A stretch of 64,000 nt of DNA from JBJXGE01 sp046154185 (GCA_046154185.1 JBJXGE010000084.1:55170-119169); one strand, 5' to 3'; positions 17,499-27,274 are shown, numbered from the stretch's first letter. Numbers and translations are program-made. The notes: a model not told the origin generated them from the sequence alone.

Positions 17499-19793
17499 TC
17501 AGCGCCGGCTCAACGCCTCGCGCAGTGCGCGGCCGGCGCCGGGTAACACGGCGCGCGCGGCGAAATGTGGCGACGCGTCTTCCGGGTAACACGGCAGCGC
17601 GACCGCCCAAAGGTGGCCGTAGAGTGTGCGATGCCTCGCTGCGGGTTGATTCTCGGGAGTCGTGAGCGCGACGCTGTAATCCCATAAGCCGCCCGCGGTA
17701 CTCTTGCCGGTGACGAGGGTCGTCGCCGCGCCGGCGCCCGAGTCACCGGCGATCGGCGAGACGGCGACGGCGATGAGATCGAAGGGTCCGCCGCAACCGT
17801 CGGTGCGAGCGCAGTCGAGCCCGGCGGCGAAGCGACCATCCTCGTCGGCGTTCACGACGCAGTAGGCGACTCGCAGGCGACACACGGTCGTTTCGCGTGT
17901 GAACTCCGCCGCGAAATCCGTTTCGAGACGCGTGCGCAGTCTGGCGAGGAAGGCCAGAAACGGCGCGTTCCGCAACGCCTCCCAGCGCGGCTCCGGCAAC
18001 TCGCTACATGCATACGTATGGCCACCGGCGATCGAGCCGCCGCGCGCGATCGAGTCCCGTTCGCGGTCATACCGCTCTCTCACGTCCTCGAGCTCCCAGC
18101 CGAAGAACTCAGCCTCTTCGTTGAGACGCTTGGCAACACCATAGGTCGCGTCCGCGGGGTCGATCAGCCGCTGGATGAGATCGCGATAGGTGTCGGTATA
18201 GGAGCGCAGCATCAGCTCACGTTCATTCGTGGGCCCCGTCGGGCCGTTCCAAGAAATGCTGCTGAACGCCATCCGCGCGAAGCATCGGCGTACATACTCT
18301 CGCGACCTCAAGACTTCGTGCTCCCCTTCGAGCAGGCGACCGATCGCGGCGCGGCTGAAGTTCGCCGCGCCGAGGTTCAGTCGCTGGGTGCTGGCTCGCG
18401 CCAGCAATCCAAACGCCGTTGCGATCCGGTCGCAGTGCCCGGCATCGGCGCGCGCCTGACAAGCATCGCGCGCCGCGGCATCCTCAATCGCATTGCACGC
18501 GTGCCACTCACGGTCGTGCTGCCGGTAGGACTCGGAATTCGAGCGCGTGTACTCGACCCAAAAGGGATCATCGAGCCGCGAATCTTGGCAGCTCGGCGTG
18601 CGGCCGATGCGATCGGGTTCGGGGGGCGGAAACGTCTGCCACTCGAGTCGCATTTCCTCGCCGAGTCTCACCGGGCTCAAGTCGAGCGCTTGACTCCAGA
18701 ACAGCACGCGAAAGCCGGGCGACGTGAAATACTTGTCGCCGAGCGCGCACAAGGCGTCATCCGTGATGCTCATATGCACCATCGCGCACATTCCATACGC
18801 GCCATTCAGAAAGGCGCGCAGAGTGGCCTGGAAGGACTCCTCGAATCCCGCGCCACCAACAGGTTGCCCTGTCGCGGCTGCATGATCACTCCGTGTGTAG
18901 CGAGTGCGCGCGATCGCCTCGGCTACGAAGACAAGCTGCTGCTCAGACCACGTACGGCCGATCTGCACAAACTCGTCGCGAAACTTTTTGGTCTCGGGAT
19001 CCTGCTCGATATCGTCGAGGAGCGCCGCGACCGCGTCGAGCTTCCGAACGTGGCGGGTCACATGCGCCCGCAACTCCTCAAACAACACGTTGAGATCATC
19101 GTGCGGCGGACGATCCGGCCGCGTCGAGTCGTCGAGCGGGTCGCCGGCAACGAGTCGCGACGCCGCGGTGATGAGCGGATCACCTGGCACGATTGCGTTC
19201 GCGAGCAAAATGTACTCGCGGGCGCGCGGCGGGTCGTTGAGAAGTTGATGCAGCGTGCCGAGCGCTTCCAATAAATAGGGCGAGCGCAAACCGAGCCCAT
19301 ACGCGCACAGCAAAAACGTCAGCGCGTCATCGAGCCGGTTTGCGCCAATGAGAAACACCCCGCAGTTCGCGACATACTGTGCCGCCCACTCGAGCCGCAC
19401 CGCGTGGAGTCCGCACCAAGCGGCGGCGCAGGCGTCGCCGTTCAAGTAGTAGACGACGCCGACATCGTTCCAGGATTTCGCTTGCGACTCGGACGCGGCG
19501 AGTTCGGCCACGCGCGCGGTGATGTTCGAGCGCAGCTCGTTCGACAGCTCGGTCTCGAGCCACGCGGTCAACTCCGCCATCGCCGCGCGCGCGGCGTCGC
19601 ACGTCGCTGGATCCGGCGGCGGAAACGTCAATGTCGCAGTCGGCGTCGCGACCGGTGGCGGTGAAGTGCTGGCAGATTCCGGCGCGGGCGTTTCCTTCGA
19701 CGCGCTGTCATTGCGCGAGACGAGAGTCGTAGTGACGACAGTCGCTGCGGAGAGCGCGCCCAAACCCAGCCAGATGAGTTTCGCCGACAGCAA
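17499..19793 (-). CDS. Large secreted or anchored protein of unknown function
   Basis: 764 residues. An N-terminal hydrophobic segment (KLIWLGLGALSAATVVTTT) reads as a signal peptide or anchor. A Pro/Thr/Ser-rich stretch (about 30-60) follows, then a helical TPR-like part (about 65-220, for example GTLHQLLNDPPRAREYILLA) and a long region rich in Cys and Asp that I do not recognise. The Cys content and signal suggest an extracytoplasmic location. The start is a TTG at 19793 preceded six bases upstream by GGAG. An inverted repeat (CACATTCC/GGAATGTG, 19807-19847) lies just before it. purM follows on the same strand. Confidence 0.7.
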   Translation of the reverse strand: MLSAKLIWLGLGALSAATVVTTTLVSRNDSASKETPAPESASTSPPPVATPTATLTFPPPDPATCDAARAAMAELTAWLETELSNELRSNITARVAELAASESQAKSWNDVGVVYYLNGDACAAAWCGLHAVRLEWAAQYVANCGVFLIGANRLDDALTFLLCAYGLGLRSPYLLEALGTLHQLLNDPPRAREYILLANAIVPGDPLITAASRLVAGDPLDDSTRPDRPPHDDLNVLFEELRAHVTRHVRKLDAVAALLDDIEQDPETKKFRDEFVQIGRTWSEQQLVFVAEAIARTRYTRSDHAAATGQPVGGAGFEESFQATLRAFLNGAYGMCAMVHMSITDDALCALGDKYFTSPGFRVLFWSQALDLSPVRLGEEMRLEWQTFPPPEPDRIGRTPSCQDSRLDDPFWVEYTRSNSESYRQHDREWHACNAIEDAAARDACQARADAGHCDRIATAFGLLARASTQRLNLGAANFSRAAIGRLLEGEHEVLRSREYVRRCFARMAFSSISWNGPTGPTNERELMLRSYTDTYRDLIQRLIDPADATYGVAKRLNEEAEFFGWELEDVRERYDRERDSIARGGSIAGGHTYACSELPEPRWEALRNAPFLAFLARLRTRLETDFAAEFTRETTVCRLRVAYCVVNADEDGRFAAGLDCARTDGCGGPFDLIAVAVSPIAGDSGAGAATTLVTGKSTAGGLWDYSVALTTPENQPAARHRTLYGHLWAVALPCYPEDASPHFAARAVLPGAGRALREALSRR

Positions 19794-19949
19794 GTTGACT
19801 CCATTTCACATTCCAGGGTCGCGCCAACGCTAGCGCCAAGGAATGTGGCGAAGTCGCGACGCGAATCCTCTGGTCGAACACCGTTGGTTCGATGAGAAAT
19901 GCGCCGTCGGCCGCTGAATCAGCCGGGAGATTCTCCGAAGAATCTTCGG

Positions 19950-20906
19950 TTACCCACGTTTCACCGTTGCCGCAAAGCGCGCCCGACGCGTCTCACGTCC
20001 GTCGGCGTTGGCCGCGCCAGCGGCGCCGAGACAGGCAATACGTGCTTCCGCGGTCGGATGCGTCGCGTACCAGCCGCCACCTCCGCCGGCCTTACTGCCA
20101 CCGGCGCTGCTGGCGTCCATCGCTTCGAGATAGCCCTTGAGTCCGGAACGCGCGTAGCCGGATGCTTGGAGCAGCGTGAGCGCGAGCTTATCGGCCTCCA
20201 ATTCAGTCTCGCGGGTGTAGCCCTTCACCAGCAAATCGCTCGTGATGTCTTGAATCGCATCGGCGAACACAACGGCGAGTTCAGCGAGTTGCTGCTCACC
20301 GCCGGCGGCGCCCGCGCCTTCGGAGACGCCTTGCCCGACACCTTGCATGAGGAGCGCGAGCGATTTTTTGCGCGTCGCCGCCTTGATCGACTTGATACCG
20401 TGATTCAGCGTCACGTGCGCAATCTCGTGGGCGATCACCGACGACAGTTCATCCTCGTCGCGCGCGCGCCGCACCGTGCCCGCCGTGAGAAACACGAAGC
20501 CACCGGGCGTCGACACCGCTTGGAGTTCGTCGCCCTCGAGCACGACGAAATGGTAACCCGTCAGCGTTTTGCGCGCCTCCGGCGCCGCGAGCACTGCGTG
20601 GCCGACGAGCTGCACATATCGCTGGAGTTCCGCGTCGGGATGCACGCGATAGCGGCTCAAGATCTCCGCGGCGACCGAGCGGCCGATGTAATGCTCCTCG
20701 GCCGGCGAATAGTCGCGCATCGATTCGGCGGCGCGCGCGACGCCGCCGAAGATCGGCGCGAGTGCAGTGCCCTCGGACGCGGTCGACAGCGAATCGGCCG
20801 TCGACTCGATCATGCGACAACCGGTGGTCCAGGCGAGTCCGAGCAGTACAGTCGCCACGATCGCGCTGAAGACTCGAGTCGGATGATTCGCAAAGACGCG
20901 TTTCAT
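19950..20906 (-). CDS. M48 family zinc metalloprotease, lipoprotein
   Basis: About 318 residues. The Zn-binding HEIAH motif lies in SSVIAHEIAHVTLNHG, with the downstream Glu in ETELEADKLAL, as in M48 peptidases such as BepA and LoiP that act on envelope proteins. The N-terminus (SAIVATVLLGLAWTTGC) is a signal peptide with a lipobox-like Cys, so the enzyme probably sits in the periplasm attached to lipid. The frame stays open upstream, but that part only mirrors the SH3 gene. The true ATG at 20906 overlaps the stop of the SH3 gene (ATGA), giving translational coupling. Confidence 0.9.
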   Translation of the reverse strand: MKRVFANHPTRVFSAIVATVLLGLAWTTGCRMIESTADSLSTASEGTALAPIFGGVARAAESMRDYSPAEEHYIGRSVAAEILSRYRVHPDAELQRYVQLVGHAVLAAPEARKTLTGYHFVVLEGDELQAVSTPGGFVFLTAGTVRRARDEDELSSVIAHEIAHVTLNHGIKSIKAATRKKSLALLMQGVGQGVSEGAGAAGGEQQLAELAVVFADAIQDITSDLLVKGYTRETELEADKLALTLLQASGYARSGLKGYLEAMDASSAGGSKAGGGGGWYATHPTAEARIACLGAAGAANADGRETRRARFAATVKRG

Positions 20907-21430
20907 TTGCCACCGCCTTGCAGGTCGGCTGGCACCAGGAGGCCGGCTTCGATGAACGCGACAATTTGCGCTTCGTCGATCTCCTGCGCCTCGACTTGAT
21001 CGAGCACTTTGAAGGCGGCATCGAGCGCCGGTCGCGTGGTTCGATACTTGCGTTCGACTTCGGGCGAGAAACCGCGACCGGCCGCCGATTGCTCGGTGGC
21101 GCGCACACCGCTCGCGACGGCTTCGCCCGAAAGGACGACTTTCGCATCCTTCGTCACGGACGTCTTGCTGATCCAACCTTCGATTTCGCGATAACGCACA
21201 CGCAACCATGCGCCGTCGTCGGTGACGAGCGTCACTCGCTCGCCTTCCTTCACGGTGGCGAGCTTCGGCGAGTACGTGCGCTTGTCACGCCGAATGACGG
21301 CCTCGCGTTCGATGACAACTAACTCGGTCGCGAGGGCGGCCGCCCCGCACAAGCAGACGCAGATCGCGATGAGCCAGTAACTCCGCCCGGAGCGACAGCG
21401 CGGCGAAATCGGTGGTTGAGCCAAACTCAT
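20903..21430 (-). CDS. Secreted SH3-domain protein
   Basis: 175 residues: a signal peptide (SYWLIAICVCLCGAAALA), then a bacterial SH3 domain (about 45-95, with AVIRRDKRTYSPKLATVKEG and GWISKTSVT), then a helical C-terminal part. Such domains often bind peptidoglycan stems. The start at 21430 has an excellent ribosome-binding site (GAGGTGA, eight bases before); the frame extends further upstream without support. It lies directly before, and overlaps by four bases, the M48 protease gene, so the SH3 protein may position the protease at the wall (inference). Confidence 0.8.
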   Translation of the reverse strand: MSLAQPPISPRCRSGRSYWLIAICVCLCGAAALATELVVIEREAVIRRDKRTYSPKLATVKEGERVTLVTDDGAWLRVRYREIEGWISKTSVTKDAKVVLSGEAVASGVRATEQSAAGRGFSPEVERKYRTTRPALDAAFKVLDQVEAQEIDEAQIVAFIEAGLLVPADLQGGGK

Positions 21431-21545
21431 GTTGAGGGTCACCTCGTAGTTGAAGCGTTGCATCGCACCGCGCAACGGCGCGGCTTGGTATGCCGGTATT
21501 AACGCCGAGTCGCCGAAGTTGTTCAAACCAATCGGGACCCGCCGA

Positions 21546-23765
21546 TTACCCTTTCGACTCGAGCACCCAGACGCCGTCCCAGGTTGTGACATTGGCGCCG
21601 TGCAGTTCGCGGCATTTGTCGAGGTAAAGTTGGATCACGCGGTCCGGCGACTCGGTCGCAAGCTTCACGAAGATCGTTTCCGCCTCGGCGACCGCGCCGC
21701 GTTCGAGTCGCTCGACAGCGTAGTGGTAGCGCTCGAGGCGATCGCGGCCTTCGTTGTCGAGCGTGCCGCGCGCGCCGAGGAGTTCGTAGACCTCCGTCGG
21801 AATGTTCTTGCCGACGACTCGAATACGACCGAGACGGCGCACCTCGATCGCATCGCCGGCGGCGGCGCGCGTAGCGGCGCTCAACATGACTCCGGTGGCG
21901 AAGAATTTATTGGCGCCTTCGAGACGTGACGCGAGGTTCACCGTGTCGCCCATCGCGGTGTAGCTGAAGCGTCGCGTCGATCCCATATTTCCGACGACCG
22001 CCGTGCCGGTGTTGAGGCCGGCGCGAAACTTCAATACGGGTCGGCCCTCGGCGGCGAAGCGCGCGTTGAGTTCGCGCAGCGCGCGCTGTTGCTCAATCAC
22101 CGCATGACAAGCCTCGATCGCATGCGCATCGAGTCGCAACGGCGCGCCCCACATCGCCATGATCGCGTCGCCCTCGTACTTGTCGACGACGCCGCGGCGA
22201 TCGAGGATCGCGTCGGTCATGATCGTGAGATAGTCGTTCAGGAACGCGACCAGCTCCTGTGGCGTCATGCCCTCCGAAAACGTGCTAAAGCCCTGGATAT
22301 CCGAGAAATAGACGGTGATCTCGCGCGTCTCGCCGCCGAGCTTGAGTTCGCCCGGCGTCTTCATGAGCTCGCGAATCACGATCGGGCTCAAGTACTGACT
22401 GAAGGCGCGCGCGACTTCGCGTTTTTGACGTCCTTCCGTAAGGTGTCCGGCGATGAGCGCGGCGAGCGCGACGCCGCTGATCGCGAGCGCTGGCGCAAAG
22501 AGCTCGAGCGCGATGCCGCCGCGGTACGCGTCGGCCGCGATCGCTGTGACCGCGACGAGCGCGAGCGCCGCGACGACGATGACCGCGAGCGGCCGCCACA
22601 CGAGGAAGCAGCACAAGCCAGCCGCGATGCTCAAGGCAATGACGCCGAAGCCGCGCCAAAAGTTCGACGACTCGCGCAAGAATTCGCCGCCGAGAATGTT
22701 CGCGCACACGGTCGCCATGAACTCGGTGCCGGAGAAACGCGCGCTCATCGGCACCGGTACGATGTCTTCCATGCCATGCGCGTTGACGCCGATGAAGACG
22801 ATGCGACCCTTGAAGTCATCCGGCGAAAGCGACAGCTCGCCGCCTTCCTCGCGCGCGACGAAACTGCGGATGACGGCGGCGGCGTTCCGCGTGAGCACGG
22901 TTTGCTCGGGGCCGTAGAAACGCACGAGCGCGCGGCCGTCGCGACCGAGCGCGAGTCGCGTGCCGTCGGCGCGAGTGATCTCGCGATCGGTCACGCGCAG
23001 TTTGGCGCTCGTTCCATCGGGATGCGCCGACACCGCCGCCATGAGTGCGAGCGAAGCAACCGGCGAAGCTGGCGCGCCGGCAAGAGGCAGCACGAGATCC
23101 GCGCGTCGCAGGGTATTGTCCGGATCCTGTAATACATTGACGCAGCCGAGTCCGCGTGCAGCGCGGAGCAATTCCGGAATCGGAACGTTGAGCGAGTCGT
23201 GTGCGCGCGAATTGGCGAACGGCCAGGCCGCATCCAGCGGTGCACGAATCTTCTCGAGCGCCGCCGGTTCGATGCCCAGACCTTCGGCCCCGGTATCGAG
23301 TTTGGCGGCCAACACGACATTCCCGGCCGCCGCCACCGCCGCGCCAAACTCCTCGTCGTAGAGTCGCTGAGGACTCGGATCGACAAATAACAAATCAAAG
23401 ACGATCGCGCGCGCGCCGGCGTCCGCGAGAAACTGCACGATCGGCAGATACATCTCGCGTGGCCACGGCCAGGTGACGCCATCTTTCTTGAACTCGCGAA
23501 TGGAGAACTCATCGATGAGCACCACCGCAACGCCATCGAGAGCGGCGCTCGGCCGCGCGAGCGCTTGCTGACGCCAATCAAGCGTCAGCGATTCCAAAGT
23601 CGCGAATGGAACCGTGAAGCTGAGCAAGACAACGCCCGCGCCGACAAGCACGCCGGCGCACAGTCCCCACAACAGTCTTCGCGTCCGCGCGACACCGCGA
23701 ACATCCGAAACCGGCGCGCCGTCTGACGCCGACCGATGAATGTGAATCTCGTCGCTTGCCGCCAC
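21546..23765 (-). CDS. CHASE2-domain class III adenylate cyclase
   Basis: 739 residues. One N-terminal helix (about 30-55), a periplasmic CHASE2 sensor (about 60-360), three helices (about 375-450) and a cytoplasmic class III cyclase (about 480-660). Metal Asp residues are in VYFSDIQGFS and KYEGDAIMAMW, the substrate Lys is in VVDKYEGD, and the adenine-selecting Asp and transition-state Asn/Arg are in AMGDTVNLASRLE, all intact. It should make cAMP in response to an outside signal. The GTG start has AGGAG in front. The SH3 and M48 genes follow on the same strand after 115 bp. Confidence 0.92.
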   Translation of the reverse strand: MAASDEIHIHRSASDGAPVSDVRGVARTRRLLWGLCAGVLVGAGVVLLSFTVPFATLESLTLDWRQQALARPSAALDGVAVVLIDEFSIREFKKDGVTWPWPREMYLPIVQFLADAGARAIVFDLLFVDPSPQRLYDEEFGAAVAAAGNVVLAAKLDTGAEGLGIEPAALEKIRAPLDAAWPFANSRAHDSLNVPIPELLRAARGLGCVNVLQDPDNTLRRADLVLPLAGAPASPVASLALMAAVSAHPDGTSAKLRVTDREITRADGTRLALGRDGRALVRFYGPEQTVLTRNAAAVIRSFVAREEGGELSLSPDDFKGRIVFIGVNAHGMEDIVPVPMSARFSGTEFMATVCANILGGEFLRESSNFWRGFGVIALSIAAGLCCFLVWRPLAVIVVAALALVAVTAIAADAYRGGIALELFAPALAISGVALAALIAGHLTEGRQKREVARAFSQYLSPIVIRELMKTPGELKLGGETREITVYFSDIQGFSTFSEGMTPQELVAFLNDYLTIMTDAILDRRGVVDKYEGDAIMAMWGAPLRLDAHAIEACHAVIEQQRALRELNARFAAEGRPVLKFRAGLNTGTAVVGNMGSTRRFSYTAMGDTVNLASRLEGANKFFATGVMLSAATRAAAGDAIEVRRLGRIRVVGKNIPTEVYELLGARGTLDNEGRDRLERYHYAVERLERGAVAEAETIFVKLATESPDRVIQLYLDKCRELHGANVTTWDGVWVLESKG

Positions 23766-23941
23766 GCCGCTCCTTCGACCGTTGATCGTCCGCGCGGCAA
23801 TCTACGCGGCGATTGACGAAGGGTCAAAGCGGTCGTTCACACAATGTCCACGCGAGACGCCTGGCGCACATCCTTGTCGCCTTCAGCAATTGCTCGCATA
23901 CTGTCGCGACGAACCGGAACTACGAACGGCGAGTTTGAGCG

Positions 23942-25210
23942 ATGTCGATGCCCTGCGGGTTTAAGATTTTTTTGATCGCGCTCGCAACCATCGTGGGCGG
24001 AGTTCTCACCGCGATCGCGATCGCGGCGCTCGTGGAGAACGCGGCCGCGGCGGCTGTCACACTCTTGAACGAGAGAAAACCGCCGACTCCCGAGTCCCCC
24101 GCCGACAACGCGATCAATGACGCGCTCGGCTGGCTCAAGCGTCACCAACATTTCAATGGGCACTGGGCAAGCGCCGACGTCTACTCGCGCTGCAAGAATC
24201 CGAAAAAGCAGTGCGCGACCGAAGACTGGCCATACCCCGACACCGGCGGCCTCGTCGGTCATGACGTGGGCGTGACGGCGCTCGCGCTGCTCGCGTTTGT
24301 GCGGGCGGGTCACACGCACAAGTCAAAGGGCGAGTATGCGCCCATCGTGTCGAAGGCGCTGGGGTGGCTGCTCAAGAAACAAGTGAGTGATGCCGCGTCC
24401 CCAACGCACGGTCGGTTCGGCGCCGCGGATGTCGAGACGTGGATGTACAACCATGCGATCGCCGGCCTCGCGCTGACGTCGCTGCTGCTCGCGTCGAACG
24501 ACCGCACGCGACTCGAGAAACCGATCACTGACGCGCTTGCATTCATCCTCGCCGCGCAAAGTGAAGCCGGCGGGTGGCGCTATGAGGTCGGCGACAAGTT
24601 GAGCGACACGTCCGTGACGGCTTGGGTCGCGCAGTTTCTCGGCGCGGCAAAAGCAGCGCGCGCCAAGGAGCTCCTACAACTCGATATCGCCGTCTGGGAT
24701 GAACGCAGCGCCCGAGCGCGGAAGTGGCTCGCGGCGAACACCGCGGGGAGCGGCGTCTGCGGCTATCGCGTGCCCGGCGATAGCGGTAGTCGATTCGAAA
24801 AGTATGCGGAGCATTTTTCGGTGCATCCCTTCAGCCGGGTCCCAACCATGACGGCGGCGGGAATCTTGGCGCAACTCGACCTTGGCGCGCAAATGACCGA
24901 GCCGCACATCGCGGCGGGACTCAAACTCCTCAGCGAAAAACCGCCGGCGTGGAAAGAGTACGCCGAAGTCGGCCCGCGATTATCGACCATCAACTTTTAT
25001 TACTGGTACTTCGGCACGCTGGCGATGCAGCGCCGCGGCGGCGAGGAATTCGCCGCCTGGCGCCAGGCGATCGAGTCCGTGCTCATCATCAACCAGCGTC
25101 ACGACGGCTGCGCAGACGGCAGTTGGGATACCAAGTGCGAGTGGTCCGCCGCAGGTGGTCGCGTGTATATGACCGCGATGGGCGTACTCGCGCTCGCGGG
25201 CGCAAAGTAG
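23942..25210 (+). CDS. Membrane-anchored prenyltransferase/squalene-cyclase-repeat protein
   Basis: 422 residues. An N-terminal anchor (IFLIALATIVGGVLTAIAIAAL) is followed by an alpha/alpha-barrel built of prenyltransferase/squalene oxidase repeats (INDALGWLKRHQ, AAQSEAGGWRYE with DTSVTAW, and CADGSWDTK near the C-terminus). It lacks the DXDD motif of hopene cyclases, so it is probably not a cyclase. Proteins of this kind are abundant in planctomycetes and have no agreed role. It is divergent from the cyclase gene across 176 bp, which should hold both promoters. Confidence 0.8.
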   Translation: MSMPCGFKIFLIALATIVGGVLTAIAIAALVENAAAAAVTLLNERKPPTPESPADNAINDALGWLKRHQHFNGHWASADVYSRCKNPKKQCATEDWPYPDTGGLVGHDVGVTALALLAFVRAGHTHKSKGEYAPIVSKALGWLLKKQVSDAASPTHGRFGAADVETWMYNHAIAGLALTSLLLASNDRTRLEKPITDALAFILAAQSEAGGWRYEVGDKLSDTSVTAWVAQFLGAAKAARAKELLQLDIAVWDERSARARKWLAANTAGSGVCGYRVPGDSGSRFEKYAEHFSVHPFSRVPTMTAAGILAQLDLGAQMTEPHIAAGLKLLSEKPPAWKEYAEVGPRLSTINFYYWYFGTLAMQRRGGEEFAAWRQAIESVLIINQRHDGCADGSWDTKCEWSAAGGRVYMTAMGVLALAGAK

Positions 25211-25283
25211 TGCGGTCCACTTCACGGCCTTTCACACCTCGCGACCGCATCCGGTCGCCGACGCGCATCGTCGATCGCGCAAA

Positions 25284-25751
25284 TTACTCGTGCGCAATCA
25301 CTTCAGGCGGGTGCAACCTGGTTGCGGAGGCGGGTTCGGAAATGGGACGGAGGGTCGCGTCGAGGGCGGCGTTGACGAGAGCGGGGAGGTGTTGCAGCAC
25401 ATCGTTGGAACGGAAGGCGAGCGGGCCGGGGTTTTCGCCGGCGGCCACGCGGGCCAGATGCACTTCGAGTCGATGGATGGGGCCGCACAATCTGAATGTC
25501 GCTAGCACGCCCAAGGTGAGCGTCAACCCGACCAGTATCCCGATCGCGATCAGTAACCGTTCCCACATCGAGTCGCGCAGAAAACCGACCATCGCGAGAG
25601 CATTATCCGGGTGCGCGACCGTCGCCTCCGTCAGCGACACCATCACCAAGCTGTAGAGAATGAACACGCTCGCCAGCGCCGTGCAGAGAAACGACAAGCA
25701 CAGCCAAAGCTGGAGCGCCGGCATGATGAATTTGCGTTTGCGACGGTGCAT
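25284..25751 (-). CDS. Small two-helix membrane protein with HAMP-like region
   Basis: 155 residues with two membrane helices (about 12-37 and 62-85) around a short outside loop, then a HAMP-like segment (GPIHRLEVHLARVAAGE, about 90-130) and a Pro/Glu-rich tail. No kinase, cyclase or chemoreceptor output domain follows, so it is a sensor-like module without its own output. The ATG at 25751 is preceded by GAGGA; a longer frame to 25823 is less likely. It lies downstream of the GAPDH-like gene on the same strand, past a hairpin. Confidence 0.7.
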   Translation of the reverse strand: MHRRKRKFIMPALQLWLCLSFLCTALASVFILYSLVMVSLTEATVAHPDNALAMVGFLRDSMWERLLIAIGILVGLTLTLGVLATFRLCGPIHRLEVHLARVAAGENPGPLAFRSNDVLQHLPALVNAALDATLRPISEPASATRLHPPEVIAHE

Positions 25752-25791
25752 GTGAAATCCTCGAGGTTGACGAATAAAGAATACGATGGCG

Positions 25792-25816
25792 CGCCGGGTC
25801 GACATCCGACCCGGCG
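25792..25816. promoter_or_regulatory. 10-bp perfect hairpin between GAPDH-like and HAMP-like genes
   Basis: CGCCGGGTCG and CGACCCGGCG are separated by five bases. It lies 72 bases past the stop of the GAPDH-like gene and 40 bases before the HAMP-like start. No T-run follows on the minus strand, so a terminator is possible but not shown. Confidence 0.45.
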
Positions 25817-25888
25817 AAAACACGGGCGCAACGACTGCGTCCGCAGGCGGTGAAACGGCGGACGCGCAAAACGGTCCCGCCTCGGCGC

Positions 25889-26959
25889 CTACACTTCGCT
25901 AAAGAAATACGGCTTCAGGCACTGCAAGGTTTGATCGTAGGTCGTCGGGTCGCGCAACCACAGCGCCGCGGCGACGGAGCTGAGCAGTGAGTTGCCGTCC
26001 TGCGGCGTGAAGCAGAAGCCGTAAATATCCTGGCCACCGACGACGCGCAGCGTCTCGTGCGGGATGACGGTCTGGTTGAGAATGCGGCCGAAGAACCCGT
26101 GATCGCGGCCAAAGCTGAACACCGAGTTCGCGGAGCGTTTGTACGTGATCGCCAAGCGATCGTCCTCGCGCACGCGATTGATCAGCGTCTCGACCGTCAC
26201 CGGCGACTTGACTCGCAAGTGAAAACGAATCGTGTGCATGTACTGACTGTTGAGCTTGCACGCGCTCGAGAACACATTGCTGAGATCCTTGCCGAGCGTC
26301 TTGTACAGGTGGTACGCGTCGCGCGCATGGTGCGTGCCGAAACGCTCGTCGCTGTGCTTGCCGACGTGCACCGACGGCACGAAGTCGCTGTCCTGGCTCA
26401 CGTCGTTCGAACGACGCATGCACACGAAATCGGCGCTGACCAGGTTGTCATCCCCGTGGCGACCGTTGAACGCGAACGTCTGGATCAGCGCCGCGAGATT
26501 GTGCGTGTTGCAACTGACGACATGGATGAAGCGGTCTTGTCCCGGCACGAGCGCCGAATCATTGATGCCGCGCGCGTACATCTTGCCGAAACCGAACTCG
26601 GATCCTTGCGCGATGAACCCTTTGACGTTTTTTGCTTTGAGGTAGTACTTCTCTTTGTTCTCGATGCCGGCGCCCGAAGGCGTGCAATCGATGACGACGC
26701 TCGCCCGATAAATCGCATCCTCGGAGTCGTACGCGACTTTCATGTCGAGCTTCTCGAACGCCGCCATTTGATCGGCGCCCGTCGCGAGCTTGGCGCCACG
26801 CCGAATGAGGTCGGCGACCTTTGAACGGTCGCTCAAGAGCGGCGTGCGCTTATTGAACGTCACCTCGGTGACACCGAGTTGCTCGCGAAAACTGGTGAGC
26901 AGACCGATCAGCGGCTCGCCGATGGTTCCCGTGCCAACGACATGGACAATGTTCGACAT
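25889..26959 (-). CDS. Archaeal-type (type II) glyceraldehyde-3-phosphate dehydrogenase homologue
   Basis: 356 residues. The fold order and motifs resemble the type II GAPDH of archaea rather than the common bacterial GapA: VGTGTIGEPLIGLL (dinucleotide binding), DCTPSGAGIENKEKYY, and the active-site Cys in VSCNTHNLAALI. Archaeal enzymes usually have SCNTT here; the His after Thr is a difference. A second role, such as oxidation of another phosphorylated aldehyde, cannot be excluded. The ATG at 26959 has a strong GAGGAG six bases before it. No other glycolytic gene is nearby. Confidence 0.78.
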   Translation of the reverse strand: MSNIVHVVGTGTIGEPLIGLLTSFREQLGVTEVTFNKRTPLLSDRSKVADLIRRGAKLATGADQMAAFEKLDMKVAYDSEDAIYRASVVIDCTPSGAGIENKEKYYLKAKNVKGFIAQGSEFGFGKMYARGINDSALVPGQDRFIHVVSCNTHNLAALIQTFAFNGRHGDDNLVSADFVCMRRSNDVSQDSDFVPSVHVGKHSDERFGTHHARDAYHLYKTLGKDLSNVFSSACKLNSQYMHTIRFHLRVKSPVTVETLINRVREDDRLAITYKRSANSVFSFGRDHGFFGRILNQTVIPHETLRVVGGQDIYGFCFTPQDGNSLLSSVAAALWLRDPTTYDQTLQCLKPYFFSEV

Positions 26960-27274
26960 GAACGACTCCTCTTAAAACGGTGAGTCGACCGGGCCGTGCA
27001 TCGAGCGGCGCGATCAAACCCACACGACTGCTACGAGCTTTGCTCTCTCCCTCATCTCACCCGATCCGGGCGCGAAACTTGAGCCCATTTTGGCTACTTC
27101 AGTTTCCGGCGGCCCGCGAACAGGGCGAGTAGGATAAGCCGTCGACTCGCAGGGGTCGAGAGCATCGCTTGCTGCGGTTGGCTTTCAGGAGCGACGCGTG
27201 CGCGCGCTTGGTATGATCCCGCGCGATCCGGCACGAATTGGAAACGGCTTGCAACTCGATGATCGGAGTGGAGC
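26960..27274. other. Divergent intergenic region, 315 bp
   Basis: This separates the leftward GAPDH-like gene from the rightward BamE-like lipoprotein gene and should hold a promoter for each. GAGGAG near 26966-26971 (minus strand) and GGAG just before 27275 are the ribosome-binding sites. I see no strong -35/-10 pair, hairpin or ORF with support. Confidence 0.5.

Noticed and set aside
18018..19274. 418-codon open frame on the plus strand
   Set aside because: Opposite the 764-residue secreted protein, which has a signal peptide and a ribosome-binding site; no family features in the plus frame.
22089..23132. 347-codon open frame on the plus strand
   Set aside because: Opposite the adenylate cyclase; Arg/Asp/Glu-rich sequence typical of antisense frames.
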